A stretch of 37,124 nt of DNA. It comes from Bacteroidales bacterium (GTDB lineage: Bacteria > Bacteroidota > Bacteroidia > Bacteroidales > UBA932). Location: contig JAFQHE010000032.1 of assembly GCA_017398125.1 (NCBI GenBank), forward strand, positions 1 to 37,124, written 5' to 3'. Position numbers and translations under genes: made by a program. Below, one piece after another: positions 1-7,575 of this stretch (positions are counted from its first letter, which is position 1; each line of letters begins with the position of its first letter). The notes below the pieces were generated by a model, which saw only the letters and a list, made by a program, of their open reading frames with translations, ran no database searches and was not told where the DNA came from.

Positions 1-86
1 ATTCGGATGGGGACGTTCTCAATGACGGGAACACCGTTTTTCTTACGGCTCTCCAAGGCAAAAATGATGTTTCTTTTAATGTTCAT
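1..86 (-). CDS. Tyrosine-type site-specific integrase, N-terminal fragment (runs off window)
   Basis: A leftward reading frame starts with ATG at 84-86 and stays open to the window edge, giving 28 codons that begin MNIKRNIIFALESRKKNGVP. The run of basic residues followed by 'NGVPVIENVPIR' resembles the start of Bacteroidetes tyrosine recombinases, whose first strand pair forms the arm-DNA-binding domain. The catalytic domain lies outside the window, so the family call rests only on this short start. The gene points away from a probable tRNA-derived attachment scar at 245-258, as expected for an integrase at the end of an integrated element. The rest of that element would lie to the left of position 1. 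Confidence 0.5.
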   Translation of the reverse strand, partial: MNIKRNIIFALESRKKNGVPVIENVPIR

Positions 87-89
87 AAA

Positions 90-128
90 TTGGGTGCGTT
101 AAAAAGTTACACCCAAAATTACACCCAA
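90..128. repeat. Short CACCCAA motifs upstream of the integrase
   Basis: TTACACCCAA occurs twice 12 bp apart (107-116 and 119-128), and its inverse core TTGGGTG lies at 90-96. The motifs sit between the integrase start and the proposed attachment core. This is where recombinase arm-type or excisionase sites are often found. The function is inferred from position only. Confidence 0.3.
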
Positions 129-244
129 TTTTTCATATATAAAAATGCACCCTATGAGTTTCAATGAATTTAACAATTTTATAAACGCTTAATTTACAGC
201 GAATTGAAATTTTGTGATTTTCTATGATTCCATAAGTTCTGGAG

Positions 245-258
245 CCTCCCTCTCCGCA
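245..258 (+). other. Probable attachment-site scar: tRNA-Ser-like 3' end
   Basis: The 14 bases CCTCCCTCTCCGCA match what I expect for the T-arm/acceptor 3' end of a bacterial tRNA-Ser whose 5' end starts GGAGAGG. No complete tRNA is present around it. It is followed at once by a strong hairpin terminator, which fits the original tRNA terminator left behind when an element entered the tRNA gene's 3' end. An integrase starts 160 bp away. The identification comes from remembered tRNA-Ser ends, not from an alignment. Confidence 0.42.
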
Positions 259-260
259 GA

Positions 261-310
261 AAAAGAGGCTTAAGTAGATGAAACAAATCGCTTAAGCCTC
301 TTTTCTTTTT
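261..310 (+). terminator. Intrinsic terminator with 14-bp perfect stem
   Basis: AAAAGAGGCTTAAG (261-274) and CTTAAGCCTCTTTT (291-304) form a perfect 14-bp stem with a 16-nt loop, followed by TTTTCTTTTT. The A-run on the other side could also let it work leftward. It follows the tRNA-Ser-like fragment directly and is probably that tRNA's terminator. Confidence 0.75.
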
Positions 311-399
311 GTCCACCACCCAAAAATCCACCCGTTTTTGTCCCACACTACCTTACCTTATCCATAGAAACAGCAAATCCTCGCCGGATTTATGACATG

Positions 400-433
400 A
401 ACCCCAAAAGTCCTTTGTCTGACTTTTGGGGTT
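400..433. repeat. 13-bp perfect palindrome with 8-nt loop
   Basis: AACCCCAAAAGTC (400-412) and GACTTTTGGGGTT (421-433) are perfect inverted copies around an 8-nt loop. It lies about 100 nt beyond the stop of the leftward M49-like gene and might end that transcript, although no T-run follows on the minus strand. The CCCCAAAAGTC wording also recalls the ends of some IS3-family elements, so it could be an insertion-sequence remnant. Neither reading is proven. Confidence 0.5.
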
Positions 434-533
434 ACATCATATTCCAACAAGGATTGCTCTTCTGAGAGATATTTTTGGATCAGTCCATTAAAAGTTCCTG
501 TTTTCTGTAGGACTATCCGCACCCCCTCACCTA

Positions 534-2138
534 TTACCATGCAAAGTTGAAACGGATATCACGAGGAATACCGGCTCCATTTACTTTTGCAATGTCAGCC
601 TCCAATGCAGGGGTAATCTTTGCATGCTCCGAAGAGTATTTCTTTGCAAACTCATAATCACCTGTAGCCTGGGTAGAAATGATAATATTTGCCCATGAAT
701 CAACTGCAGCACGTGCTTTCTCAAAATCTATATGGTATTTACCGTCGGCATTTCTTGTAAATGCACCCTGCTCCTCCATATAGTTGTAGCACATCATATT
801 TGCCTTGCCATGAGAAGAGGCAAAACCGAAGCGTACAGAGCGTACAATTCCTGTGATGAATGTTGCAAGAGCCTCCTCTTTTGTAATGTCGGTTATTTCG
901 CCCATATCAATAAGGTTACAAACCATAAACAGGCCAAGAATATCTGCCTTGCCCTCTTCCCAGGTAGTCTTCTCTGAACCCATTGCGGCATCAACAGAAC
1001 CTTTGCCGTTTACAGTCTGTTTCACGCCAAGGCCATGAGCAACCTCATGGAAGGTAACATTCCAGAAGAATGCATCTGCACTCATATATTTTTGTTGCTC
1101 CGGCTCAACAAGTACCTCGCCTATAGGTTTGAGAATCTTGTCAAATTTTGCCATCATACTATTGTAAAGCTGAAGGCGGCGTGCACCTTTTGCCAGCTGT
1201 ACCCTGTCGTCGTTAGGCAAGTTGATTGCAATGGTCTTGCTGCCCGAGTTACAGTCACCGGCATAGTAGATTGCATCATAAACATTCAAGTCTGATGATG
1301 TTCCAGGTACAAATGTCTTGTATTCAGGAGCGCATGGAAGCATTGTCTGCAATTTTGGAAGCAACTGCACATACTTTGAAAGGTTTGCACTGCGTGCCTC
1401 ATCCTTCAAAAGAATAAAACACTCATAAGAGGCTTTTGCCTCGTTAAGTTTGTCGTCATAGTTCTCAATAGGGCCAATGACAATATCCATATTGCAATCC
1501 TTCATATCCATCCACGCCATATCACTTGCAAAATAGTCATCGGTACGGAAGGCCTTGACCCTTTCTGTAAGATAATTGCGCATTCCCTCATTTGTGGTAA
1601 GTTCAGCCGCCTTCTCCAAAAGGGCACATACCTTCTCCAACTCCTCCTTGTACTCATCTTTATACCAGACGCACTTCAATGAGCCGTCTTCATTACGGCG
1701 CAATACAGTATAAAGACTATTTTTGTCGGGATCCTCAAAGGAATCAAACTCCTCTTTTGTAATGTCTGCAGGGTAGTACTGACAACCTGCTCCTTTCTCA
1801 CCATATCCCTCGATAAATGGTTTGTTGCTGTCCAACCTGTCCCAAGGGCCATAGTTGATCATTGCATATGTACGCTCATACTCATTTGTAAGGGCCTCCA
1901 TTACGGCTTTGTCGCCAAATGTCTGTTTCCAGAAGAGCTGGTCCATAATCTCACCTGCCTGACGGAATAGTGAAAGTATCTCCTTGTCATTGTCAGACAA
2001 AGCATCATAGAGAGGTGATTTAACCTCTACAACAGCATAGCTCTCCACTTTCTCTTTAAGTGGATGCTCATCACTGCTCTGGTTTGCGCAGGCAACCAAA
2101 CCCATTGCAGCCACTGCAGTCAAAAATAATTTTTTCAT
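534..2138 (-). CDS. M49-like (dipeptidyl-peptidase III-related) zinc metallopeptidase, lipoprotein
   Basis: This 534-residue protein starts with a lipoprotein signal peptide whose lipobox LVAC ends in Cys17, so the mature enzyme is probably lipid-anchored in the cell envelope. The zinc site is HEVAH at 364-368, with the third ligand expected in EEGKAD at 394-399. This pairing of a His-Glu motif with a downstream EExKAD/EECRAD motif is characteristic of peptidase family M49, which removes dipeptides from peptide N termini. Classical M49 enzymes have a six-residue HExxGH motif; this one has the five-residue HExxH form, also reported for some bacterial members. The gene stands alone, with its own TAnnTTTG element upstream and a palindrome downstream. 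The substrate is unknown. Confidence 0.75.
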   Translation of the reverse strand: MKKLFLTAVAAMGLVACANQSSDEHPLKEKVESYAVVEVKSPLYDALSDNDKEILSLFRQAGEIMDQLFWKQTFGDKAVMEALTNEYERTYAMINYGPWDRLDSNKPFIEGYGEKGAGCQYYPADITKEEFDSFEDPDKNSLYTVLRRNEDGSLKCVWYKDEYKEELEKVCALLEKAAELTTNEGMRNYLTERVKAFRTDDYFASDMAWMDMKDCNMDIVIGPIENYDDKLNEAKASYECFILLKDEARSANLSKYVQLLPKLQTMLPCAPEYKTFVPGTSSDLNVYDAIYYAGDCNSGSKTIAINLPNDDRVQLAKGARRLQLYNSMMAKFDKILKPIGEVLVEPEQQKYMSADAFFWNVTFHEVAHGLGVKQTVNGKGSVDAAMGSEKTTWEEGKADILGLFMVCNLIDMGEITDITKEEALATFITGIVRSVRFGFASSHGKANMMCYNYMEEQGAFTRNADGKYHIDFEKARAAVDSWANIIISTQATGDYEFAKKYSSEHAKITPALEADIAKVNGAGIPRDIRFNFAW

Positions 2139-2400
2139 AATAGTAATTTGTTCAGTTTATCTTATTGGATGAATCATATTGCAAAGATAATCAGATGTTC
2201 GGAAAATAATTACAATCAAATTTAACAATTAATTAATCATTTGTTAATAACCCCGTCATTAGCAGGTTATACCTTCGTAACAAAATAAAAAAGAGCTGTA
2301 AATATTTTTATACCTCTACCAATTTTACCCCCTTAAGAAAAAGGGTTCCTAAACTTTTTAAAAACTATTTGGTTAATAAGTCGCATTAACATTATTGATT
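2139..2400. other. AT-rich divergent intergenic region
   Basis: These 262 bp separate the leftward M49-like gene and the rightward sigma factor. The leftward -7 element is at 2182-2189. I find no clear TTTG/TAnnTTTG promoter for the sigma factor and no RNA gene. Confidence 0.5.
2182..2189 (-). promoter_or_regulatory. -7 element for the M49-like gene
   Basis: On the minus strand this reads TATCTTTG, an exact match to the Bacteroidetes -7 consensus TAnnTTTG. It lies 44-51 bp before the start codon. No good -33 TTTG is present at the usual spacing, so the promoter is only partly supported. Confidence 0.5.
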
Positions 2401-2898
2401 ATGGGAACCTCTAATAAAAACTTCGAAGCTGAGATTATCAGTATGGAATCCAGCCTACAGCGCTACGCCTACACACTCACATTGGACAGTGACGACGCCA
2501 AGGATCTTGTGCAGGAGACCTATTATAAAGCGCTTAACAACCAGGACAAGTTTGATTCTCAAACCAACCTTAAGGCATGGCTATACACAATCATGAAGAA
2601 CACCTTCATCAATGATTACAGAAGAAGAGTCAAGAAACAGGCTATCTTCAACAAAGATGTCCAGGAGTTTGTCATAAACAGCCGACCTGCAGAGGCCAAC
2701 CCTGAGAGTGACTTCAACTTCAAGGAGCTTACCGTAATGGTCAACTCTCTTGAACCTGAATTCAGAATACCTTTCCAGATGCATGACAGCGGATACAAAT
2801 ACCAGGAAATTGCAGATGAACTTGGACTGCACCTTGGCATAGTCAAGAGCCGTATCCACTTCTCAAGACAGAAACTGATAGAAAAACTCAAACACTGA
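2401..2898 (+). CDS. ECF-type RNA polymerase sigma factor
   Basis: A 165-residue sigma-70 family protein of extracytoplasmic-function size. Region 2 spans about residues 10-76, with DAKDLVQETYYKAL and the -10-recognition helix region NLKAWLYTIMKNTFINDYRR. Region 4 spans about 105-163, with a helix-turn-helix in YQEIADELGLHLGIVKSRI. Regions 1 and 3 are absent, as usual for the group. I start at the ATG at 2401 rather than the in-frame TTG two codons earlier. No anti-sigma factor or SusC/SusD-type gene adjoins it: the neighbours are an M49-like gene on the opposite strand and the convergent lspA. It may therefore be a stand-alone stress or envelope regulator. The target promoters cannot be read from this window. 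Confidence 0.9.
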   Translation: MGTSNKNFEAEIISMESSLQRYAYTLTLDSDDAKDLVQETYYKALNNQDKFDSQTNLKAWLYTIMKNTFINDYRRRVKKQAIFNKDVQEFVINSRPAEANPESDFNFKELTVMVNSLEPEFRIPFQMHDSGYKYQEIADELGLHLGIVKSRIHFSRQKLIEKLKH

Positions 2899-2902
2899 AA
2901 TA

Positions 2903-2917
2903 ACGGCGGCGGGCCGT
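2903..2917. terminator. Small GC-rich hairpin between convergent genes
   Basis: ACGGC (2903-2907) and GCCGT (2913-2917) form a short stem in the 31-bp gap between the convergent sigma-factor and lspA genes. It could terminate either way, but there is no real T-run and the stem is only 5 bp. Confidence 0.3.
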
Positions 2918-2929
2918 CAAGCTGGGATT

Positions 2930-3553
2930 TTAAAACTCTTTTGCAAAGAATTTACGCTGAAACAACAGCATATAGATTACCGCAACTGAAATACAGCTGT
3001 CGGCAAAATTGAAGACAGGCCTGAAAAATACAAACTCTTCACCACCCCAAATGGGAACCCACTCCGGAAGTACAGTATCAATAATGGGAAAATAGAACAT
3101 ATCCACAACTTTACCCATGAGAAGAGGTGCATATCCTCCTCCCGACGGGAAAAGTTCAGCCACCATAAGATAAGAAGAGGCGCTGAATATCTGGCCATAG
3201 AACAGACAGTCAATGACATTGCCAATAGCGCCTACCAAAACAAGTGATACCCCCACAATAACACCAGTGGGAGTATCGCTTTTTTTCAACAATACCTTGT
3301 TTATGTAGTAAATGATGAATCCAATAAGTATAACCCTGAAAAGAGTAAGCAGAATCTTTCCAACCATGCCTCCAAACTGCATTCCAAATGCCATTCCGTT
3401 ATTCTCCACAAAACAGATCTGGAACCAGTCACCAAACACCGGAATGCTCTCACCCAGTGTCATATTGAGCTTGACTGCAAATTTTATCACCTGATCAATT
3501 ACAAGCAACAAAACTACAAAAATGGAAATCTTTGCTCCTCCCGACAGTTTCAT
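2930..3553 (-). CDS. lspA: Lipoprotein signal peptidase (signal peptidase II)
   Basis: LspA is an inner-membrane aspartyl protease that cuts prolipoprotein signal peptides before the lipidated Cys. The 207-residue protein has hydrophobic segments near 8-28, 64-84 and 97-116 and a C-terminal one near 186-200. Family motifs are visible: the N-terminal LVIDQ, ENNGMAFG at 50-57, GNVID at 111-115, VVDMF at 149-153 and FNFADS at 181-186. D151 and D185 correspond to the catalytic pair. The 30-residue stretch between GNVID and VVDMF is longer than in E. coli LspA, as often seen in Bacteroidetes. I chose the ATG at 3551-3553, one base after the dksA-like stop; a longer frame would overlap that gene. 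This window encodes several lipoproteins it could process. Confidence 0.93.
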   Translation of the reverse strand: MKLSGGAKISIFVVLLLVIDQVIKFAVKLNMTLGESIPVFGDWFQICFVENNGMAFGMQFGGMVGKILLTLFRVILIGFIIYYINKVLLKKSDTPTGVIVGVSLVLVGAIGNVIDCLFYGQIFSASSYLMVAELFPSGGGYAPLLMGKVVDMFYFPIIDTVLPEWVPIWGGEEFVFFRPVFNFADSCISVAVIYMLLFQRKFFAKEF

Positions 3554-3554
3554 A

Positions 3555-3983
3555 TTATCTTCTGTTTTTTGCCTCAACGGACAGTGTGGCATGAGGTACC
3601 AACATAAGTCTCTCCTTAGGAATCAATTTGCCGGTCTCACGACAAATGCCATAAGTCTTGTTCTCAATTCTGATAAGAGCAGCCTCAAGATTCTGTATAA
3701 ACTTATATTGCCTCTGCGCCAACTGACCTGACTCCTCCTTAGACAATGATGACGCACCCTCCTCAAGGACCTTGAATGTTGGAGAAGTATCCTCAACACC
3801 ATTACTTGCGCTATGGGTAATGGCCGCCCTCAACTGCTCGTAATCATCTTTGGCCTTTTCCAACTTCTTAAGTATTACAGCCTTGAACTCCTGTAACTCC
3901 TCATCACTATATCTTACCTTTTCAAATTGGGCTGCCTTCTCTTCCTGAGCCTGAACATTACCCTTTGTAACCTTTGTAGCCAT
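3555..3983 (-). CDS. DksA/TraR-family RNA-polymerase-binding regulator, zinc finger degenerate
   Basis: The 142-residue protein has the DksA layout: a long charged coiled coil (about residues 25-110) and a C-terminal block YGICRETGKLIPKERLMLVP. In DksA this block holds a four-Cys zinc finger; here only one Cys remains. This matches the form I know from Bacteroidetes homologues, so it is probably a lineage trait rather than damage. DksA proteins enter the secondary channel of RNA polymerase and adjust transcription during starvation. The gene lies one base upstream of lspA, so the two are probably co-transcribed from the promoter at 4003-4034. Confidence 0.85.
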   Translation of the reverse strand: MATKVTKGNVQAQEEKAAQFEKVRYSDEELQEFKAVILKKLEKAKDDYEQLRAAITHSASNGVEDTSPTFKVLEEGASSLSKEESGQLAQRQYKFIQNLEAALIRIENKTYGICRETGKLIPKERLMLVPHATLSVEAKNRR

Positions 3984-4002
3984 ATCTGTTAGTTTTAATA
4001 TT

Positions 4003-4034
4003 CAAAGATAATAACTTATCTAAACTTTTTCAAT
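4003..4034 (-). promoter_or_regulatory. Promoter for dksA-like gene and lspA
   Basis: Minus-strand TATCTTTG at 4003-4010 matches the -7 consensus. A 20-bp spacer leads to ATTG at 4031-4034 (one mismatch to TTTG). The upstream half lies within the last codons of ileS, so these genes can be transcribed independently of ileS. Confidence 0.6.
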
Positions 4035-7000
4035 CTTTATGGAGATTGTTTCGTTGTTTCCCCATTCAATATCTGTACCACCCTCAATCTCATCGCTCAA
4101 GACAATGCTCTCGCAAAGGGTCTGGGCGCATACATAATCCTTGAACTGTACCAAAGAATCTGCTATCTCGCCAATATTGGATACTTGAGCCTTGATCTTG
4201 TCAGTAACCTCAAAATTGCACTCTTTACGCAAATTCTGGATTCTGTTCACAAGTTCACGTGCTGTACCCTCTTTCTTCAGTTCATCGCTTACGGTTATAT
4301 CAAGGGCAACTGTCAATTTACCCTCGGTTGCAACCAACCAGCCCGGCATATCCTCAGAGGTAATCTCATAGTCTCCCTTCTCAAGGATCACATCACCACC
4401 GGCAAGAGCCATCTTATACTCTTCTGACTGCTCAATGATGTTGATGTCACGCTGGCTCAATCGGCCGAATGCTGCAGAAATCTCCTTCATCTGTTTGCCG
4501 TACTTCTTGCCCAATGTCTTGAAGTTAGGTTTGATCTTCTTGGTTATCAACCCCTCGGTATTTCTGATAAACTCAACCTCCTTCACATTGACCTCGCCAA
4601 GGACAAGTTTCTGCACCTTCTCAAATTGTGTCTGGATAGCATCATCAAGCACAGGAATAATAATCTTTGCAAGAGGCTGCCTTACCTTTATGTTTACTTT
4701 TCTTCTTAGGGCAAGAACCATTGATGAACTCAACTGTGCCAACTCCATACGCTGCTCCAACGCCTTGTCTATATATTGCATCTGAGCCTCAGGCATCAAC
4801 ACAAGGTGTACCGAGCTCTCTGAATGTCTCTTGGATACTGCATTCAGGTCAAGGAAAAGTCTCTCCATAAAGAAAGGTGCAATAGGAGCCGCCAAAATTG
4901 AAATTGTCTCAAGGCATGAGTACAATGTCTGATAAGCAGCAAGTTTGTCCTCATCCATATTTCCACCCCAGAAACGTTTTCTGTTCAAACGTACATACCA
5001 GTTGCTCAAGTGGTCACAAACAAAATCCTGGATCTTCCTTCCCACACTTGTAACATCAAAGTTCTCATAACACTCTTTCACATCCTTTATAAGGCTGTTC
5101 AAAAGTGATATAATCCAACGGTCAATCTCAGGTCGCTTCTCTACAGGAACCTCAGGAGCATTACAGTCAAATCCGTCAACATTTGCATAAAGGGCAAAGA
5201 ATGAGTATGTGTTATAAAGTGTTCCAAAGAATTTCCTCTTAACCTCATCTACACCGGCTGCATCATATTTAAGGTTGTCCCACGGCTGCGCATTTGTAAG
5301 CATGTACCAGCGTAGAGTATCAGCACCGGACTCATCAAGGGCCTTGAACGGATCAACAGCATTGCCAAGACGCTTGCTCATCTTGTTACCGTCCTTATCC
5401 AACACCAATCCGTTTGAAAGTACAGTCTTGAAGGCAACCCTGTCATTCACCATGGTTGCTATTGCATGAAGTGTAAAGAACCAGCCACGTGTCTGGTCAA
5501 CACCCTCCGCAATGAAGTCTGCCACCTGACCGAACTCAGGCTGACCCAATTTAGCAAGAGTCTCCTGGGCAAAAGGCATGGCACCTGAATCAAACCAGAC
5601 GTCAATAAGGTCAAGTTCCCTCTTCATAGGCTGTCCGCTTGGTGATACAAGGATGTAACCATCAACGTACGGACGGTGAATGTCTATCTTCTCATAATTC
5701 TCCTTGCTGAAATCACCAGGAACAAATCCTTTATCCTTCAACGGGTTGCTTGCCATAAAACCGGCAGCAACAGATTTTTCAAGTTCATTGTACAACTCCT
5801 CTACAGAACCTATGCAGATCTCCTCCTTCTTATCCTCTGTTCTCCAGATAGGAAGAGGTGTACCCCAATAACGGCTTCTTGAAAGGTTCCAGTCCTGAAG
5901 ATTCTCCAACCACTTGCCAAAACGGCCTGTACCTGTACTTTCAGGTTTCCAGTTGATTGTCTTGTTCAACTCAATTAGGCGGTCCTGAACAGCGGTTGTC
6001 CTGATAAACCATGAATCCAACGGATAGTACAATACAGGTTTGTCAGTTCTCCAGCAATGAGGATAGTTGTGGGTATGTTTCTCAATCTTGAAAGCCTTGT
6101 TTGCAGCCTTCATCATAAGACAGATGTAAATATCAAGATTCTCTGCAGCAGAAGCGGCCTTCTCATCATAAACCTTATTTACTGTAAACTGAGGATCGTA
6201 CGCATTCTTCACCCATCTTCCTTCATACTCCTTATATGCCTCAACATCGATACACTCCTTTACAAACTGCTCATCAAGCTCCTCCATAAGGTAGAATTTA
6301 CCTGTAAGGTCAACCATAGGGCGAGTCTCACCTCTCTTGTTTATCATAAACAATGATGGGATACCTGCAGCACGTGCCACAAAGGCATCATCTGCACCAA
6401 AGGTTGGCGCGATATGCACAATACCTGTACCATCCTCTGTGGTTACATAATCACCAGGAATAATGCGGAAAGCCTTGTCTGAAGCATCCTTCCAGTTACC
6501 TTTCTCATCCACTGACACAGGTTTCACCCAAGGGATAATCTGCTCATACTCCATACCAACCAACTCAGGTCCCTTGTACTCGGCAACAACCTTGAATGGA
6601 ACAAGCTTGTCACCAGGTTTATAATCCTCCAAAGCAATCTCCTCTGCCTTTTTGTTGAAATGATTGTAAAGCAAAGATTTTGCAAGGACAGCTGTCATCT
6701 TCTCTCCTGTATAGCTGTTGTATGTCTGCACAGCAACATAGTCAATCTTAGGACCTACGCAGAGTGCCACATTTGAAGGCAAAGTCCAAGGAGTTGTTGT
6801 CCATGCAAGGAAATATGGAGTTCCCCATTGTGCCATTTCGGCCTTAGGGTTCTTGATCTTGAACTGTCCGACCACTGTAGTATCCTTCACATCCCTGTAG
6901 CAACCAGGCTGGTTCAACTCATGCGAGCTCAAGCCTGTACCTGCAGCCGGAGAGTATGGTTGGATTGTATAGCCTTTGTAAAGGTATCCTTTACCGTAAA

Positions 7001-7496
7001 TATCTTTCAACAGATGCCATAGGGTCTCAATATACCTGTTATCATAGGTTATGTAAGGGTCATTCATATCTACCCAATAACCAATCTTCTCAGTAAGGGT
7101 CTCCCACTCTTTGGTATACTTCATCACCTCTTTTCTACAAGCGGCATTGTAATCATCAACACTTATCTTCTTACCAATATCCTCTTTGGTAATTCCCAAC
7201 ATCTTCTCAACACCCAACTCCACAGGAAGACCGTGTGTGTCCCAACCTGCCTTTCTTTTTACAAGATAACCGCTCTGGGTTTTGTATCTGCAAAATACAT
7301 CTTTGATAGCCCTTGCCATAACGTGGTGGATACCAGGCATACCATTAGCGGAAGGCGGACCTTCAAAGAATATGAATTTTGGAGCTCCCTCACGAGCCTT
7401 CAATGTATTTTCGAAGCATTGTTCATCTTTCCATTTCTTTAGCACAGAATTATTTATCTCTACTAAATCAAGTTTTTTGTATTCTGTAAAACCCAT
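4020..7496 (-). CDS. ileS: Isoleucyl-tRNA synthetase
   Basis: A class I aminoacyl-tRNA synthetase of 1158 residues that charges tRNA-Ile with isoleucine. The HIGH-type signature is PGIHHVMAR near residue 50 and the KMSKS motif appears as GNKMSKRLGN. Between them lies a large editing domain (CP1), followed by the anticodon-binding region and a long C-terminal part. The HIHH-like variant and large size resemble the eukaryote-like IleRS common in Bacteroidetes; some enzymes of that class are naturally mupirocin-tolerant, which is not shown here. The open frame extends 71 codons further upstream, but that extension is hydrophobic, unlike the family, and crosses the promoter. I use the ATG at 7494-7496, giving MGFTEYKKLDLVEIN. 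Confidence 0.97.
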   Translation of the reverse strand: MGFTEYKKLDLVEINNSVLKKWKDEQCFENTLKAREGAPKFIFFEGPPSANGMPGIHHVMARAIKDVFCRYKTQSGYLVKRKAGWDTHGLPVELGVEKMLGITKEDIGKKISVDDYNAACRKEVMKYTKEWETLTEKIGYWVDMNDPYITYDNRYIETLWHLLKDIYGKGYLYKGYTIQPYSPAAGTGLSSHELNQPGCYRDVKDTTVVGQFKIKNPKAEMAQWGTPYFLAWTTTPWTLPSNVALCVGPKIDYVAVQTYNSYTGEKMTAVLAKSLLYNHFNKKAEEIALEDYKPGDKLVPFKVVAEYKGPELVGMEYEQIIPWVKPVSVDEKGNWKDASDKAFRIIPGDYVTTEDGTGIVHIAPTFGADDAFVARAAGIPSLFMINKRGETRPMVDLTGKFYLMEELDEQFVKECIDVEAYKEYEGRWVKNAYDPQFTVNKVYDEKAASAAENLDIYICLMMKAANKAFKIEKHTHNYPHCWRTDKPVLYYPLDSWFIRTTAVQDRLIELNKTINWKPESTGTGRFGKWLENLQDWNLSRSRYWGTPLPIWRTEDKKEEICIGSVEELYNELEKSVAAGFMASNPLKDKGFVPGDFSKENYEKIDIHRPYVDGYILVSPSGQPMKRELDLIDVWFDSGAMPFAQETLAKLGQPEFGQVADFIAEGVDQTRGWFFTLHAIATMVNDRVAFKTVLSNGLVLDKDGNKMSKRLGNAVDPFKALDESGADTLRWYMLTNAQPWDNLKYDAAGVDEVKRKFFGTLYNTYSFFALYANVDGFDCNAPEVPVEKRPEIDRWIISLLNSLIKDVKECYENFDVTSVGRKIQDFVCDHLSNWYVRLNRKRFWGGNMDEDKLAAYQTLYSCLETISILAAPIAPFFMERLFLDLNAVSKRHSESSVHLVLMPEAQMQYIDKALEQRMELAQLSSSMVLALRRKVNIKVRQPLAKIIIPVLDDAIQTQFEKVQKLVLGEVNVKEVEFIRNTEGLITKKIKPNFKTLGKKYGKQMKEISAAFGRLSQRDINIIEQSEEYKMALAGGDVILEKGDYEITSEDMPGWLVATEGKLTVALDITVSDELKKEGTARELVNRIQNLRKECNFEVTDKIKAQVSNIGEIADSLVQFKDYVCAQTLCESIVLSDEIEGGTDIEWGNNETISIKIEKV

Positions 7497-7521
7497 TGTA
7501 AAAAATCCTAAAAAATTTGAA

Positions 7522-7552
7522 TTTGCAAAGATAAAATAAATACCTATTTTTG
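7522..7552 (+). promoter_or_regulatory. cvpA promoter
   Basis: TTTG at 7522-7525, a 19-bp spacer and TATTTTTG at 7545-7552 match the Bacteroidetes consensus exactly. The cvpA ATG follows 24 bp later. The core shares the same bases as the ileS promoter on the other strand. Confidence 0.7.
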
Positions 7553-7556
7553 AAAA
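7526..7556 (-). promoter_or_regulatory. ileS promoter
   Basis: Minus-strand TATCTTTG lies at 7526-7533. After a 19-bp spacer there is TTTT at 7553-7556 (one mismatch to TTTG). The start codon is about 30 bp downstream. It overlaps almost completely with the rightward cvpA promoter. Confidence 0.65.
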
Positions 7557-7575
7557 ATATTTAAATGCTTCTGCT

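Larger units (their letters stand above)
87..533. other. Gene-poor 447-bp stretch
   Basis: Between the integrase start and the end of the M49-like gene I see no convincing coding region. It holds the CACCCAA motifs, the tRNA-like scar, the 14-bp terminator and a 13-bp palindrome. A 60-codon frame at 358-540 (-) overlaps the end of the M49-like gene but has no recognisable features and contains the palindrome, so I do not call it a gene. Confidence 0.6.

Noticed and set aside
358-540. 60-codon frame (-) overlapping the end of the M49-like gene
   Set aside because: No recognisable domain, signal or family wording; it contains the 13-bp palindrome and lies beside the element boundary. Chance frame is more likely.
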